Origin: Phyllobacterium myrsinacearum
GTDB lineage: Bacteria > Pseudomonadota > Alphaproteobacteria > Rhizobiales > Rhizobiaceae
Length of the DNA: 64,000 nucleotides
Reading direction: 5' to 3'
NCBI RefSeq assembly: GCF_014138285.1
Contig: NZ_JACGXN010000001.1
Coordinates: forward strand, 1,725,314 to 1,789,313
Shown here: positions 1 through 8,431 of the stretch, in pieces
Layout of the letters: every line of letters begins with the position of its first letter
How positions within the stretch are numbered: position 1 is the first letter of the stretch
Notes under the pieces: generated by a model
Told to the model about the DNA's origin: nothing
What the model saw: the letters and a program-made list of their open reading frames with translations, nothing else
The model's database searches: none
Made by a program: the position numbers and the translations under genes

Positions 1-111
1 GGTCTTTGCAACGGTGACTACGATCACCTGCCGGAAGCAGCATTCTACATGGTCGGCTCGATTGACGAGGCGATCGAAAAGGCACAGCGTCTGGCAGCTG
101 AAGCTGCCTGA
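1..111 (+). CDS. atpD: ATP synthase F1 subunit beta, C-terminal end (partial)
   Basis: The window opens inside a reading frame whose last 36 residues, ending [10 protein letters not shown], match the C-terminus of F1 ATP synthase beta, including the [10 protein letters not shown] segment conserved in that subunit. It is the catalytic nucleotide-binding subunit of the F1 head on the cytoplasmic membrane. The 5' part lies outside the window. A strong terminator-like hairpin follows at once, then atpC on the same strand. The family call rests on a short tail, but the atpC neighbour makes it secure. Confidence 0.93.
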   Translation, partial: GLCNGDYDHLPEAAFYMVGSIDEAIEKAQRLAAEAA

Positions 112-124
112 TCTGGAACATAAT

Positions 125-149
125 GGCGGGCTTCGGCCCGCCCTTTCTT
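125..149 (+). terminator. Hairpin between atpD and atpC
   Basis: A perfect 7-bp GC stem (GGCGGGC, loop TTCG, GCCCGCC) is followed by a short pyrimidine run. It lies between two genes of one operon, so it probably attenuates transcription or stabilises the atpD mRNA end rather than fully terminating. Confidence 0.6.
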
Positions 150-202
150 GTCAAGGCCATCCCTTCTATCAGGTCAATGACCGCAGGAATTGAGTGAATA
201 TC

Positions 203-610
203 ATGGCAGAAGCCTTCCATTTTGAACTCGTATCGCCAGAACGTCTGCTGCTCTCGGAACAGGTCACCGAAGTTGTGGTTCCGGGCACGGAAGGTTACAT
301 GACTGTGATGGCACATCATGCGCCGCTGATGGCGACGATCAAGCCAGGTGTCGTGACTGTGAAGACGGCGGACGGCAAGCCGGACAGCTATGTCGTATTC
401 GGCGGTTTCGTCGACGTGACACCGGACGGATGCATTCTCCTCGCGGAATCGGCGGTACACGTCACCGATATAAAGGCTGATGAGCTGCAGAACCGCATAA
501 AGGACGCGAAGGAAGACTTCGAAGATGCGACGACGCGCGAACAAAAGGCCAAGGCAGAAGATCTTCTCGGCCAGTTGACAACGCTGCAGGAAGCCATCAA
601 GGCTGCTTGA
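203..610 (+). CDS. atpC: ATP synthase F1 subunit epsilon
   Basis: The 135-residue protein has the N-terminal beta-sandwich typical of F1 epsilon (FELVSPERLLLSEQ, then the VPGTEGYMTVMAHHAPL segment) and a charged helical C-terminus (about residues 85-135). Epsilon links the rotor to the catalytic head and inhibits wasteful ATP hydrolysis. The ATG at 203 is preferred because the family starts MAEAF/MAQAF; an in-frame GTG at 194 would add three residues and lies closer to the AGGAA at 185-189. It is the last gene of the atp operon and is followed by a terminator at 639-664. Confidence 0.95.
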   Translation: MAEAFHFELVSPERLLLSEQVTEVVVPGTEGYMTVMAHHAPLMATIKPGVVTVKTADGKPDSYVVFGGFVDVTPDGCILLAESAVHVTDIKADELQNRIKDAKEDFEDATTREQKAKAEDLLGQLTTLQEAIKAA

Positions 611-638
611 TTGATTTCCAAGCCTCGGTAATGATTAG

Positions 639-664
639 AGCGGGCCTTTTGGTCCGCTTTTTTT
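639..664 (+). terminator. Rho-independent terminator of the atp operon
   Basis: AGCGGGCC, loop TTTT, GGTCCGCT (one G-T pair) is followed by a run of seven T. It sits 28 bases after the atpC stop, the position expected for the operon terminator. Confidence 0.85.
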
Positions 665-1055
665 GTTTGAACTGGGTTGCAGGATCTTATCACAAGGTCC
701 TCCCTCTTCGTCATCCTCGGGCTTAGCCCGAGGACCCACGAGCGAGGAACTCCGCCGTTCCAACTGGCTTAATGCATCCCAGTTTAGTCAATCCGCAACG
801 AAGAAGAATTTGTGCAGCCAGTTCGCTGGATCCCTTTGCATTTCTAGATAGGGCTATACTCTTTGCCGTGGGTCCTCGGGTCAAGCCCGAGGATGACACA
901 AAGGGAGGAGCTCGAAGATATAGGAGCGGTAAGGTTGTGGTTTTTCAACGAGATATACCGAAGTTACGGGGTTAGCTTTGCGCAATCATCCATCCCCCTC
1001 ATCGTGAGCTTGTCGAACCACGCACAACAGAAATGCAGGCGGGAAATAGTGCGGA
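665..1055. repeat. Gene-free stretch with intergenic palindromic repeats
   Basis: No credible gene is seen between the atpC terminator and rppH. Two 32-base copies in inverted orientation (709-740 and 867-898) differ at three positions. Each arm is itself palindromic around CCTCGGG...CCCGAGG. They enclose about 126 bases. A different short motif, CTCATCGTGAGCTTGTCGAA (about 999-1018), resembles another dispersed intergenic element of alphaproteobacteria. The pattern fits a non-autonomous intergenic mosaic element. No transposase is present. Confidence 0.6.
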
Positions 1056-1580
1056 TCAATCCGCCAGATGCCTGAAAGCAGCGACGACCTGCTCGTAGAC
1101 CTCGCGTTTAAACGGCACGATCAGATCCGGGAGTTGAACCATTGGCTTCCACGCCCATGCGTCGAATTCAGCCGTGTGGCCACCGGGCGGCGGGTTGATG
1201 GCGATCTCGCTTTCGTCGCCGTCAAAACGGTAGGCAAACCATTTCTGTGTCTGGCCGCGGTACTTGCCTTTCAGTGCCAGCCCGACGAGTTCCGGCGGCA
1301 GGTCATAGTTGATCCAGTCCGGCGCTTCTGCGAGCAGGGAAACGGTTTTCATGCCGGTTTCTTCATAGAGCTCCCGGCGCGCTGCAATCTCCGCGTCTTC
1401 GCCCTTGTCGATACCACCCTGCGGCATCTGCCAAAGCTGGGTTGCGCCTTCCATCTCGTCATTGGGTATGACAATGCGATGACCCGCCCAGACAAGCCCT
1501 TCAGCGTTGAGAACCATGATGCCGACGCAAGGCCGATAGGGGAGTGTATCCGGATCAACTGGCCCATGTTTCTTGCTCAT
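1056..1580 (-). CDS. rppH: RNA pyrophosphohydrolase (Nudix hydrolase)
   Basis: A 174-residue Nudix protein of the RppH/IalA type. The Nudix box lies at residues 55-76, with the full G-x5-E-x7-RE-x2-EE-x-G pattern (GGIDKGED, then RELYEETG). It is preceded by LWQMPQGG, which is characteristic of RppH rather than other Nudix enzymes. The family removes pyrophosphate from the 5' end of primary transcripts and so triggers RNase E-dependent decay. It is the last gene of a minus-strand run envC-ctpA-deacetylase-rppH, 38 bases after the preceding gene. In Bartonella and Brucella the homologue (ialA/invA) is linked to host cell invasion; that role is not testable here. Confidence 0.93.
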   Translation of the reverse strand: MSKKHGPVDPDTLPYRPCVGIMVLNAEGLVWAGHRIVIPNDEMEGATQLWQMPQGGIDKGEDAEIAARRELYEETGMKTVSLLAEAPDWINYDLPPELVGLALKGKYRGQTQKWFAYRFDGDESEIAINPPPGGHTAEFDAWAWKPMVQLPDLIVPFKREVYEQVVAAFRHLAD

Positions 1581-1618
1581 GAGAATACTCCGCTGCAGAA
1601 GGTCGTGATGATGGGTGC

Positions 1619-2767
1619 CTAGCCCTTTTCAGGGTCCCGGACAAGGGCGGAAACCGGTACAATCTCAATGCCCCGGGTCTTGGCTTCGTTTGCCCAGGCA
1701 GTAACGGCGTCAACGGTCACGTCAAAGGCCGAGCCGGTAGCAATGGCCGTGCCCTTGGCGCGAGCGATGCGCTCGAGTTCATCGAGCTTCTTGAGAATAC
1801 TGCCCCGATCCTGTGCGCCGTCAATCAGGATGTCAGCGGCGGCAAAGGGCGTCCCCTGCTGTGCGGCGATCATGTCAGCCTGGCTGCGGGCCGAACTGCC
1901 ATCATCAAGATAAAGCAGGCCGCGCTTTGTTACGTCCTGCATCACCGGAGTCATCGCTTTGGTGTCGGCGGTAAAACGGGCACCCATGTAATTCATGACC
2001 CCGGTATAGTTGGTAATGCGCCCCATGGCCTTGTGGAGATTGTCGAGTGTCTCCGTGGCTGGCGCATCGACTGTCAGCGTGTTGCGGCCGGGATTGACGC
2101 GCGGGTAATCAAATGGTTCGAGGGGGAGCTGCATCAGCAGTTCATGACCATTCTGGCGTGCCGTTTGCATCCAACGGGTAAGGCTGTTTCCTTCGGGGGC
2201 AAAGGCCAGCGTGATCTCCGCAGGGAGTGTGCCTATGGCCCGCTGTGTGCCCGTCTGGGACATGCCGAGCCCACCGATCACAATTGCAACCCGTGCACCG
2301 CGTGCGCCGGACCACGACCGCGCGTAGACATCGAGTGACCGTCGACCGTCCGATGCGGTGATCGGCAATGGCCCCTGAGCAGTCATCTCAAGCAGATCGC
2401 GATCCGGGATATGCGCAGTCAGAGGGTTCTGCGACTGCCTGCCCGGATCGCCCACGATGATTATTTTAGGGCCGCCGGGACTGGTTGTCACATTCTCCTG
2501 CGTCACCGTTGCTGCTGGTCGCTTGCTCGCTGCTGGATCGTTCTTTGGTGGGAGCTGCGGTGTTGCCTCAATAAGCTTCGGTTTTTTCGGCTCCGGAGAA
2601 GGATTGCGAAAACCATGATTGCTTGTCAGTGAAATCACCAGCGCAGCTGCACCTATCCCCATAATGGCAACAGTAGACAGCAGCCAGCGAGTGCCAGCCT
2701 TGCGACCTGGTCTTTCTTGAGGCCGTTTGCTGTTTTGTCCCAGCGGCCTGTTGATGTCGGAATTCAC
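1619..2767 (-). CDS. Divergent polysaccharide deacetylase family protein (YibQ-like)
   Basis: This 382-residue protein has a cytoplasmic basic N-terminus, one membrane anchor (about residues 28-48, [20 protein letters not shown]) and a proline/lysine-rich linker. The periplasmic domain starting near [12 protein letters not shown] is typical of the divergent polysaccharide deacetylase (DUF610) family. The family adopts a NodB-like fold but lacks clear evidence of activity, so substrate and reaction are unknown. Association with ctpA and envC suggests a cell-envelope role. The start is a GTG at 2767 without a convincing ribosome site, so the N-terminus is uncertain. Confidence 0.85.
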   Translation of the reverse strand: MNSDINRPLGQNSKRPQERPGRKAGTRWLLSTVAIMGIGAAALVISLTSNHGFRNPSPEPKKPKLIEATPQLPPKNDPAASKRPAATVTQENVTTSPGGPKIIIVGDPGRQSQNPLTAHIPDRDLLEMTAQGPLPITASDGRRSLDVYARSWSGARGARVAIVIGGLGMSQTGTQRAIGTLPAEITLAFAPEGNSLTRWMQTARQNGHELLMQLPLEPFDYPRVNPGRNTLTVDAPATETLDNLHKAMGRITNYTGVMNYMGARFTADTKAMTPVMQDVTKRGLLYLDDGSSARSQADMIAAQQGTPFAAADILIDGAQDRGSILKKLDELERIARAKGTAIATGSAFDVTVDAVTAWANEAKTRGIEIVPVSALVRDPEKG

Positions 2768-2817
2768 GCGCTTCGGCCGATGAGGGAGAGGGAACGGAAG
2801 GAAGTGTCAAAGAAAGA

Positions 2818-2844
2818 GGGGATCAGACAAGGCGCCTGATCCCC
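2818..2844 (-). terminator. Terminator downstream of ctpA
   Basis: A perfect 9-bp stem (GGGGATCAG / CTGATCCCC, 9-base loop) lies just after the ctpA stop on the minus strand and is followed there by TCTTTCTTT. It may uncouple ctpA from the deacetylase and rppH genes beyond it. Confidence 0.65.
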
Positions 2845-2854
2845 ATTGTTGATA

Positions 2855-4180
2855 TCAGTTCGGGACACCCTTTGTCGGGTCTGCCGGGAAGGCTGCATTG
2901 GCCTGTTCGCCGCGCAGAAGCTTCAAGGCTTCGATCAGCTGCAGATCGTCCTTTGGATCCGGTGGTACATAGGCAATGGAGCCCGAGCCCTCAGCATCTT
3001 CCTGAACGCCCTTGATATGTCCCTTCAGGCTGGATTCACTCATGGGCTCAGCGCGGCCCTTGAGATCATCAGGCAACGGCTGATCGACTGCAATATCAGG
3101 AACGATGCCCTTGCCCTGAATGGACTTGCCGGCAGGTGTATAATAAAGCGCCGTTGTCAAACGCAGCGCGCCATTTTCACCCAGCGGGATGATTGTCTGA
3201 ACAGAACCCTTGCCGAAAGAACGTGTGCCAAGCACCGTTGCCCGGCGATGATCCTGCAATGCACCCGCGACGATTTCAGAGGCGCTGGCCGAACCGCCAT
3301 TGATCAGGACAATCAGCGGCTTGCCGTTGATCAGATCGCCCGGACGGGCATCAAACCGCGTGATGTCCTGAGGATCGCGGCCACGGGTGGATACGACTTC
3401 GCCCTTGTCCAGGAAAGCATCGGATACGGCAACTGCCTGATCCAGAAGACCGCCCGGGTTGAGGCGCAGATCGAGCACAAAGCCCTTCAGCTTGTCTTCC
3501 GGTACCTTGCTCTGGATATCCTTGATTGCTTTCTGCAGGTCTTCAAAGGTCTGTTCCGTGAAGGAAATAACCCTGACATAACCAACTTCGTTTTCAACGC
3601 GGTATTTCACGGCCTTCACTTTGACGACGTCACGGACGATCGTCAGCTTGATCGGCTTGTCGGCACCCTGACGGATAAGTGTCAGTTCGATCGGGGTGTT
3701 GACGTCGCCGCGCATCTTGTCGACGGCATCGGTCAATGTCAGCCCGCGAACATCGGTGCCATCAATCTGCGAGATATAATCGCCGGCAAGAACGCCAGCC
3801 TTGGATGCTGGTGTGTCTTCAATGGGAGAAATGACCTTTACAAGTTCGTTTTCCATCGTGACTTCAATACCAAGGCCACCGAACTCGCCCTTTGTCTGGA
3901 CGCGCATATCCTGCGCCTGCTCGGCGTTCATATAGGATGAATGGGGGTCAAGCGACGTCAGCATGCCATTGATGGCGCTTTCGATCAGCTTCTTGTCATC
4001 CGGCGGCGTGACATACTGAGCCCGGACGCGCTCGAAGATGTCACCGAAAATCGACAGTTGTTTGTATGTATCGTTGCCCGCAGCTTCTGCAGCGGTTGTG
4101 GGCAGCGAACCCTGCACAACGACCATTGCCGTCGCGCCCAACAGGGCTCCGGCCATGAGAAGCGTTAACCTACGTATCAT
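2855..4180 (-). CDS. ctpA: C-terminal processing peptidase, S41 family
   Basis: A 441-residue carboxyl-terminal processing protease, exported by an N-terminal signal segment (about residues 4-34). The order is a helical N-terminal region, a PDZ domain (about 95-185) and the S41 catalytic domain. The catalytic Ser lies in GSASASE (residues 296-302) and the Lys in FGKGSVQT (K324), so the Ser-Lys dyad is intact. The family trims or degrades periplasmic proteins, including peptidoglycan hydrolases. The start at 4180 is chosen because MIRRLTLLMAG is a good signal peptide and GGAAGG lies upstream; a longer frame reaches 4276. The gene overlaps the envC 3' end by 11 bases, suggesting translational coupling. 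Confidence 0.93.
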   Translation of the reverse strand: MIRRLTLLMAGALLGATAMVVVQGSLPTTAAEAAGNDTYKQLSIFGDIFERVRAQYVTPPDDKKLIESAINGMLTSLDPHSSYMNAEQAQDMRVQTKGEFGGLGIEVTMENELVKVISPIEDTPASKAGVLAGDYISQIDGTDVRGLTLTDAVDKMRGDVNTPIELTLIRQGADKPIKLTIVRDVVKVKAVKYRVENEVGYVRVISFTEQTFEDLQKAIKDIQSKVPEDKLKGFVLDLRLNPGGLLDQAVAVSDAFLDKGEVVSTRGRDPQDITRFDARPGDLINGKPLIVLINGGSASASEIVAGALQDHRRATVLGTRSFGKGSVQTIIPLGENGALRLTTALYYTPAGKSIQGKGIVPDIAVDQPLPDDLKGRAEPMSESSLKGHIKGVQEDAEGSGSIAYVPPDPKDDLQLIEALKLLRGEQANAAFPADPTKGVPN

Positions 4181-5507
4181 TTGTGGTCCTTCCAGCGAGC
4201 CTATCCGCCCACCAAGGAGCGGGATTAACAGGTTTTGTATCTTTTCGGAACTCAATGTAAAGCATTGGCGCTCCATTTCCCATCTGAACGGTGCCGGTAC
4301 TGGCTACAAGTTGCTCGTTCATCACACCGACCGGCTCTCCCGCCAAAACGAACTGATTCTGCGAAACATTGATTCTCTTCATACCCGCCAAAACGACATG
4401 ATAGCCATTGCCGGCGTCAAGGATCAAGAGTTGACCATAGGACCGGAATGCGCCGGCATAAAGGACCACTGCATCCGTGGGCGAGGTAATCGTCGCTCCG
4501 GCAGGAGTTTCGAGCGTGTCGCCCTGCAAAATGCCACCCAAACCGTCGTCGTCGCCGTAATGCCTGATAAGTTTGCCGGCGCCCGGCATGGACAGATGCC
4601 CTTTGAGCGAAGCAAAATTCACCTTGGCCGAAAGGCGTTCCTGATTGGAGGCAAAATTATCGGCGCGTTCCTGGCTGGCCGCGAGTTTTTGTTCTTCCTG
4701 CTGATTGGCGGCGCTGGCTGCTTTACGCGCCTCCTCCATATCCTGTTCCATCGAGGCGATAAGATCGCGCAGCGAGGTGGCTTTTTTTGCCAGATCTTCG
4801 GATCGTTGCTGTTCGGCCTTGCGTGTCTCTTCCGAAGTCGACTGCAGCTTCTGTTTTTCGGCGAGCAGCAGATCCAGCCGCTTCTTTTCTTCCGCCTGTC
4901 CCGACAGAGCAGCGGTCAATCGCGTCTGCTCGTCCGAGATCGATGTCTTGATCCGGGTCAATTCCTTGAGATCCGCAATCAATATTTCGGTCTGTTCGCG
5001 CATTTCAGGAACAACAGCTCCAAGCAGAACAGCACTTCGGACTGAAGCAAGTGCGTCATCGGGGCGGACAAGAATAGCGGGCGGTGGATTGAGCCCCATA
5101 CGCTGCAAGGCGGCCAGAACCTCGGCGAGGGCACCCCGGCGCTCTCTCAGGGAGAGTTTTACGCCATCTTCCCGTTCCCGCAGATCCGTCAGCTTATCGC
5201 CGATCCCGGCGATATCTTCAGCCAGTTTCTTTTCGGTCTTGGCCGACTGGATAAGCGCAGCTGTTATAGTCGTCTGATCTTTCTTCAGATCAGCGATTTC
5301 CTTGTCGAGCGAGGCGACCCGTTCCGAAGACAAGCTGATCTGGCCGGCGATTTCATCCAGCTGTTTGACGGTTTCGGCGCGTTTTGCGTCGACCTGTTCC
5401 TGAGCCTTCGCAGGTAAAACGCAGGCAAACAACAGAAGAAGGAGGCCTGCATGCGCGCCTATACCCTTCCCCGAACCGATCTTTGCCTGTGAAACCTGAA
5501 AACGCAT
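4170..5507 (-). CDS. EnvC-type murein hydrolase activator (degenerate LytM/M23)
   Basis: A signal segment is followed by a long coiled coil (about residues 40-290, rich in K, E, Q and L heptads) and a C-terminal LytM domain. The zinc ligands of active M23 peptidases appear to be lost: the first His-x-x-x-Asp region reads GDTLET and the usual HLHFE reads LYIEF. E. coli EnvC is likewise catalytically dead and activates amidases at the septum, so that role is inferred here. An in-frame ATG at 5576 would place the CtrA-type box inside the gene, so the start at 5507 is preferred. It heads a run with ctpA. Confidence 0.85.
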   Translation of the reverse strand: MRFQVSQAKIGSGKGIGAHAGLLLLLFACVLPAKAQEQVDAKRAETVKQLDEIAGQISLSSERVASLDKEIADLKKDQTTITAALIQSAKTEKKLAEDIAGIGDKLTDLREREDGVKLSLRERRGALAEVLAALQRMGLNPPPAILVRPDDALASVRSAVLLGAVVPEMREQTEILIADLKELTRIKTSISDEQTRLTAALSGQAEEKKRLDLLLAEKQKLQSTSEETRKAEQQRSEDLAKKATSLRDLIASMEQDMEEARKAASAANQQEEQKLAASQERADNFASNQERLSAKVNFASLKGHLSMPGAGKLIRHYGDDDGLGGILQGDTLETPAGATITSPTDAVVLYAGAFRSYGQLLILDAGNGYHVVLAGMKRINVSQNQFVLAGEPVGVMNEQLVASTGTVQMGNGAPMLYIEFRKDTKPVNPAPWWADRLAGRTTNDT

Positions 5508-5557
5508 ATGCGGACCGAAATAAATTATGATTAGAGCCGACAATAGGAAGACTTCGA

Positions 5558-5573
5558 TTAATGAACTATTAAC
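5558..5573 (-). promoter_or_regulatory. CtrA-type binding site upstream of envC
   Basis: The plus strand reads TTAATGAACTATTAAC, a perfect TTAA-N7-TTAAC, which is the full CtrA recognition pattern of alphaproteobacteria. It ends about 51 bases upstream of the envC ATG at 5507, where a CtrA-regulated promoter would have its -35 region. CtrA control of a septal murein hydrolase activator is biologically sensible, but it is inferred. Confidence 0.6.
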
Positions 5574-5875
5574 CATAAACCATCCACGCCGGATATTAGC
5601 GTGATGCTATCACTTTAGTATCAAATGGGATGGCGGAATTGCGGCGTGAGCTTCACTCTTACGTGAAACATAGTCGGTTCAGCCTCCATTCCAGGTATTG
5701 GTGTGTTCCTCGCTGTGAACATTTGTTTTGCTTTCCCGTTTTGAATGCTATGGGAGCGGTAATAGATTTAAATTTCTGACGCATTGCGCTGATGCAATGA
5801 TATTCATACCAGGCCGGGCACAACCCGAATCTGATCGGAATGCGGCAGGCCCATCACGATTTCTGGATTTTTGAA
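5574..5875. other. Divergent intergenic region between envC and the GT2 gene
   Basis: About 300 bases without a credible gene. Apart from the CtrA-type box at its left edge I see no terminator, repeat or RNA structure that stands out. It must carry the promoter of the glycosyltransferase on the plus strand, but no clear -35/-10 pair could be chosen. Confidence 0.5.
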
Positions 5876-6595
5876 ATGGCCGACCTGACAGTCGTAATTC
5901 CTGTCTACAATGAATCGGGAAACATCGGTGCACTTGTCACTGAAATCAATCAGGCCCTTTCGGGCATCGCAGTCTATGAGATACTCATCGTGGACGATGG
6001 ATCCGCTGATGGCTCGGCAGAAGAAGCCTTGAATGCCGGCCATCATGTTCGCGTTCTCCAGCACAAAAAACGGACCGGAAAATCCAGGGCGCTTGTGAGC
6101 GGGTTTCAGGCCGCCAAGGGCAAATGGATCGCAACGCTTGATGGGGACGGGCAGAATAATCCGTCAGATCTGGCGCAACTTTGGCAGCGTATCGAAAAAT
6201 CTCCGCCTGTGCTTTTTGCCGGCGTCAGGAAGCGCCGCAATGACGGCGTGGTGAAGCTGCTGACATCGAAATCTGCCAATTTCATACGCAAGCGACTTCT
6301 TAAGGATAACTGCAGGGACGCGGGGTGCGGTTTCAAGGTCTTGCCTGCGAGCGTTGCAAAAGGGTTGCCCTACTTCGACAATATGCATCGCTTTCTTCCA
6401 GCGCTCTCGGTCCGGGCTGGATTGCCTGTGGTCGAGATTGACGTGGAAGATCGCCCGCGTTTAGCCGGAGTCTCGAAGTATGGATTCTTCGATCGCGCTG
6501 CGGTCGCATTCCTCGACACCGTGGGTGTCTTTTGGCTCAGCCGCCGGTATTCTGATCCGGAAGCGGTGAGTGAGATGAATAGCGCTGAAAGCTGA
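5876..6595 (+). CDS. Glycosyltransferase family 2 (dolichyl-phosphate mannose synthase-like)
   Basis: A 239-residue GT-A enzyme. VVIPVYNESGNI is at the N-terminus, the nucleotide-binding Asp pair at 40-41 (VDDGS), and the metal-binding DxD region at 89-93 (DGDGQNNP). It resembles DPM1/ArnC-type transferases that load a sugar onto a polyprenyl phosphate, but has no C-terminal membrane helices, so it is likely a soluble or peripheral enzyme. The neighbouring convergent gene is a GT39/ArnT-like membrane transferase that would use such a lipid-linked sugar, so the two may form a lipid A or envelope glycosylation pair. The start at 5876 matches the family; upstream codons lack conservation. Confidence 0.88.
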   Translation: MADLTVVIPVYNESGNIGALVTEINQALSGIAVYEILIVDDGSADGSAEEALNAGHHVRVLQHKKRTGKSRALVSGFQAAKGKWIATLDGDGQNNPSDLAQLWQRIEKSPPVLFAGVRKRRNDGVVKLLTSKSANFIRKRLLKDNCRDAGCGFKVLPASVAKGLPYFDNMHRFLPALSVRAGLPVVEIDVEDRPRLAGVSKYGFFDRAAVAFLDTVGVFWLSRRYSDPEAVSEMNSAES

Positions 6596-7982
6596 AGGTC
6601 CGTGTTCGTCCGCTGAAGTTTCTAAGCGGGCTCACGACCTTTGTGACAGGGCCGGCGGCGACTGCATCGGCCGGTAGCCGCTCAAGCGTATCTTCGTTTG
6701 GTGCATCGTCACCGCGCCAGACAAGAACAATATCGTCGGCGCTGCCACTCGCGGGCGGCCAATTCAACTGAACTGCAACATTGGCCCCATCATCCTGCCT
6801 GTCGCCCGCAATGCGTGCCGGCGTCGAATTCTGCGCGCGAATGGCGCCCGCCACAGCATCAAATGGCGTTGACAGCCGTTCTGCGCCAAAAAGCATGACG
6901 ATGGCAAAGGCGGTCGGAGCCAGCAGATAAAAGCCTGCGGATATAACGAGGAGATTTCGCGCGCCGTACTTTTGCGGGAAATACAACGCCAGCAAAATGG
7001 CAGTCGGTGCCAGAATGGGTGCCATATAGCGCTCGGCCACCGAATGATAATCGGCAAAAAACACGATCAGGCCAAAGGCTGTCAGACCGATGACAATGGT
7101 TCGGAACAGTACTTTTCTGACATCGGCGTCACCGTCCGGAGCGGGCTTGGGATCATCCTTCCGCCTGCCGATCAGGAAGATCAGCAGAGCAGGGCCGGAC
7201 CAGAGGAATGCCGAAATGACAAGACTGAGAACGCCATCTACTCCAAACCAGGGCAGATCAAGCGGTTGGAGCATGGGTATCGGATGGTTGAGCTTGGCCA
7301 TTCGCCCGGCTGTGGCCGCCAAAGGTGCATTAAGAGACGCAACGACAATGGGGCACATGGCCACCACAAAAATGGCAAGAGAAATCCACGCAGGTTTGCG
7401 GAAAACCTGTCGACGGATATTCAGATTCAACGCACAGGCAATGAGGAAACTGAACAGGAATATGAAGAAATTGTATTTTGCGAGCCCGCCAATCGCGGCC
7501 CATACACCGAGCCACACGTAAGCGCTGTAGCCTCGGCCTGATCGGATCAGAGTCAAGGCGTGAATGACGCCGATGGATGCGACAATCACAAGAAGCGTGT
7601 GTGCGGTTGTCTGAATCGACATCCATACAATTTGAGGCAGCAAAGCCGAGGCAGCCAACGCCAGCACCCCGGCGCGGTCCCCGCCGAGGCGGCGGGCGGT
7701 GTCGAAGGACAGCCAGTGGTAAAGGCCGAGCAGGCACAGACGTACAAGAACGGTTGCGGCCACCCAGTTCCAGCCAGTCAGGGTGAGACCAAGCCGGACA
7801 AGCCAGTTGTAAAGCGGCGGGTGGGAATTGCCATATATCCAGGCGAAGTCAACTGAGCCGACGAACTGGGCCTCGTCAATATCGAGGAATGGCGAAAGTG
7901 CCAGCCTCAAGGCGATCACGCCTGCCGTATAGCATAATATGGCAACGGGTACCCTACGGGCGAGGTATGTCCAGTCAATCAT
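6537..7982 (-). CDS. ArnT-like glycosyltransferase, GT39 family membrane protein
   Basis: A polytopic membrane protein of about 480 residues with roughly ten hydrophobic segments. The first periplasmic loop carries the acidic DIDEAQ motif and SHPPLYNW, typical of PMT/ArnT-type transferases that use polyprenyl-phosphate sugars as donors. Members add sugars such as 4-amino-arabinose to lipid A or glycosylate other envelope targets; the donor and acceptor here are not known. Its 3' end overlaps the convergent GT2 gene by 59 bases. ATG 7982 is preferred; an in-frame TTG at 8000 would add six residues. Confidence 0.85.
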   Translation of the reverse strand: MIDWTYLARRVPVAILCYTAGVIALRLALSPFLDIDEAQFVGSVDFAWIYGNSHPPLYNWLVRLGLTLTGWNWVAATVLVRLCLLGLYHWLSFDTARRLGGDRAGVLALAASALLPQIVWMSIQTTAHTLLVIVASIGVIHALTLIRSGRGYSAYVWLGVWAAIGGLAKYNFFIFLFSFLIACALNLNIRRQVFRKPAWISLAIFVVAMCPIVVASLNAPLAATAGRMAKLNHPIPMLQPLDLPWFGVDGVLSLVISAFLWSGPALLIFLIGRRKDDPKPAPDGDADVRKVLFRTIVIGLTAFGLIVFFADYHSVAERYMAPILAPTAILLALYFPQKYGARNLLVISAGFYLLAPTAFAIVMLFGAERLSTPFDAVAGAIRAQNSTPARIAGDRQDDGANVAVQLNWPPASGSADDIVLVWRGDDAPNEDTLERLPADAVAAGPVTKVVSPLRNFSGRTRTFSFQRYSSHSPLPDQNTGG

Positions 7983-8128
7983 CGGGCCGTCCAGTTTCAA
8001 CGCTGCATATCATCGAAAACCGGATGCAGCCTGACCGTCAAGTTTACATTTTCATCAACCCACTACAACCAAGTGGTACCTCTCGCAATGCTCAAATAGC
8101 GAAGGGCAACGCCAGTCACACAAAAAGC

Positions 8129-8159
8129 AAAAACCGCCGGTGCGGAACCGGCGGTTTTT
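8129..8159 (-). terminator. Terminator after the DUF1328 gene (symmetrical)
   Basis: A perfect 13-bp stem (AAAAACCGCCGGT / ACCGGCGGTTTTT, 5-base loop) lies 20 bases after the DUF1328 stop codon. The T run is present on both strands, so it could work in either direction. Confidence 0.85.
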
Positions 8160-8179
8160 GTGGCATTCAAAGGTTTTTA

Positions 8180-8344
8180 TCAGGCCTTTCGCAGCAGTCC
8201 GGCAACCAACGAAATTACCAGCAGCGCCAAGAATACAAAGAATATGATCTTTGCAATGCCCACAGAAGCACCTGCAATTCCGCCAAAGCCCAAAGCGCCT
8301 GCCACAAGGGCAATAATGAGAAAAACCACGGCATAATATAGCAT
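8180..8344 (-). CDS. DUF1328 (YtjA-like) small membrane protein
   Basis: A 54-residue protein beginning [20 protein letters not shown] and ending GLLRKA. It has two hydrophobic segments separated by a glycine-rich turn (GGIAGASVG), the hallmark of the DUF1328/YtjA family. The function is unknown; homologues are repeatedly found among stress-induced genes. GGGAGA lies before the ATG. An EcfG-type promoter at 8373-8397 directs transcription into it, and a strong terminator follows, so it looks like a single-gene unit of the general stress regulon just downstream of phyR. Confidence 0.9.
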   Translation of the reverse strand: MLYYAVVFLIIALVAGALGFGGIAGASVGIAKIIFFVFLALLVISLVAGLLRKA

Positions 8345-8372
8345 TATCATCTCCCTATCTTGTTGCTTTCAG

Positions 8373-8397
8373 AACGCTTTCCAAGAGGTTTGGTTCC
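8373..8397 (-). promoter_or_regulatory. EcfG-type promoter for the DUF1328 gene
   Basis: Read on the minus strand: GGAAC, 16 bases, CGTT, an exact match to the alphaproteobacterial EcfG consensus. The -10 element lies 29 bases upstream of the ATG. Confidence 0.8.
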
Positions 8398-8431
8398 GAT
8401 ACGACAGGGTGGTTTACACCTTAAGCGTTTC

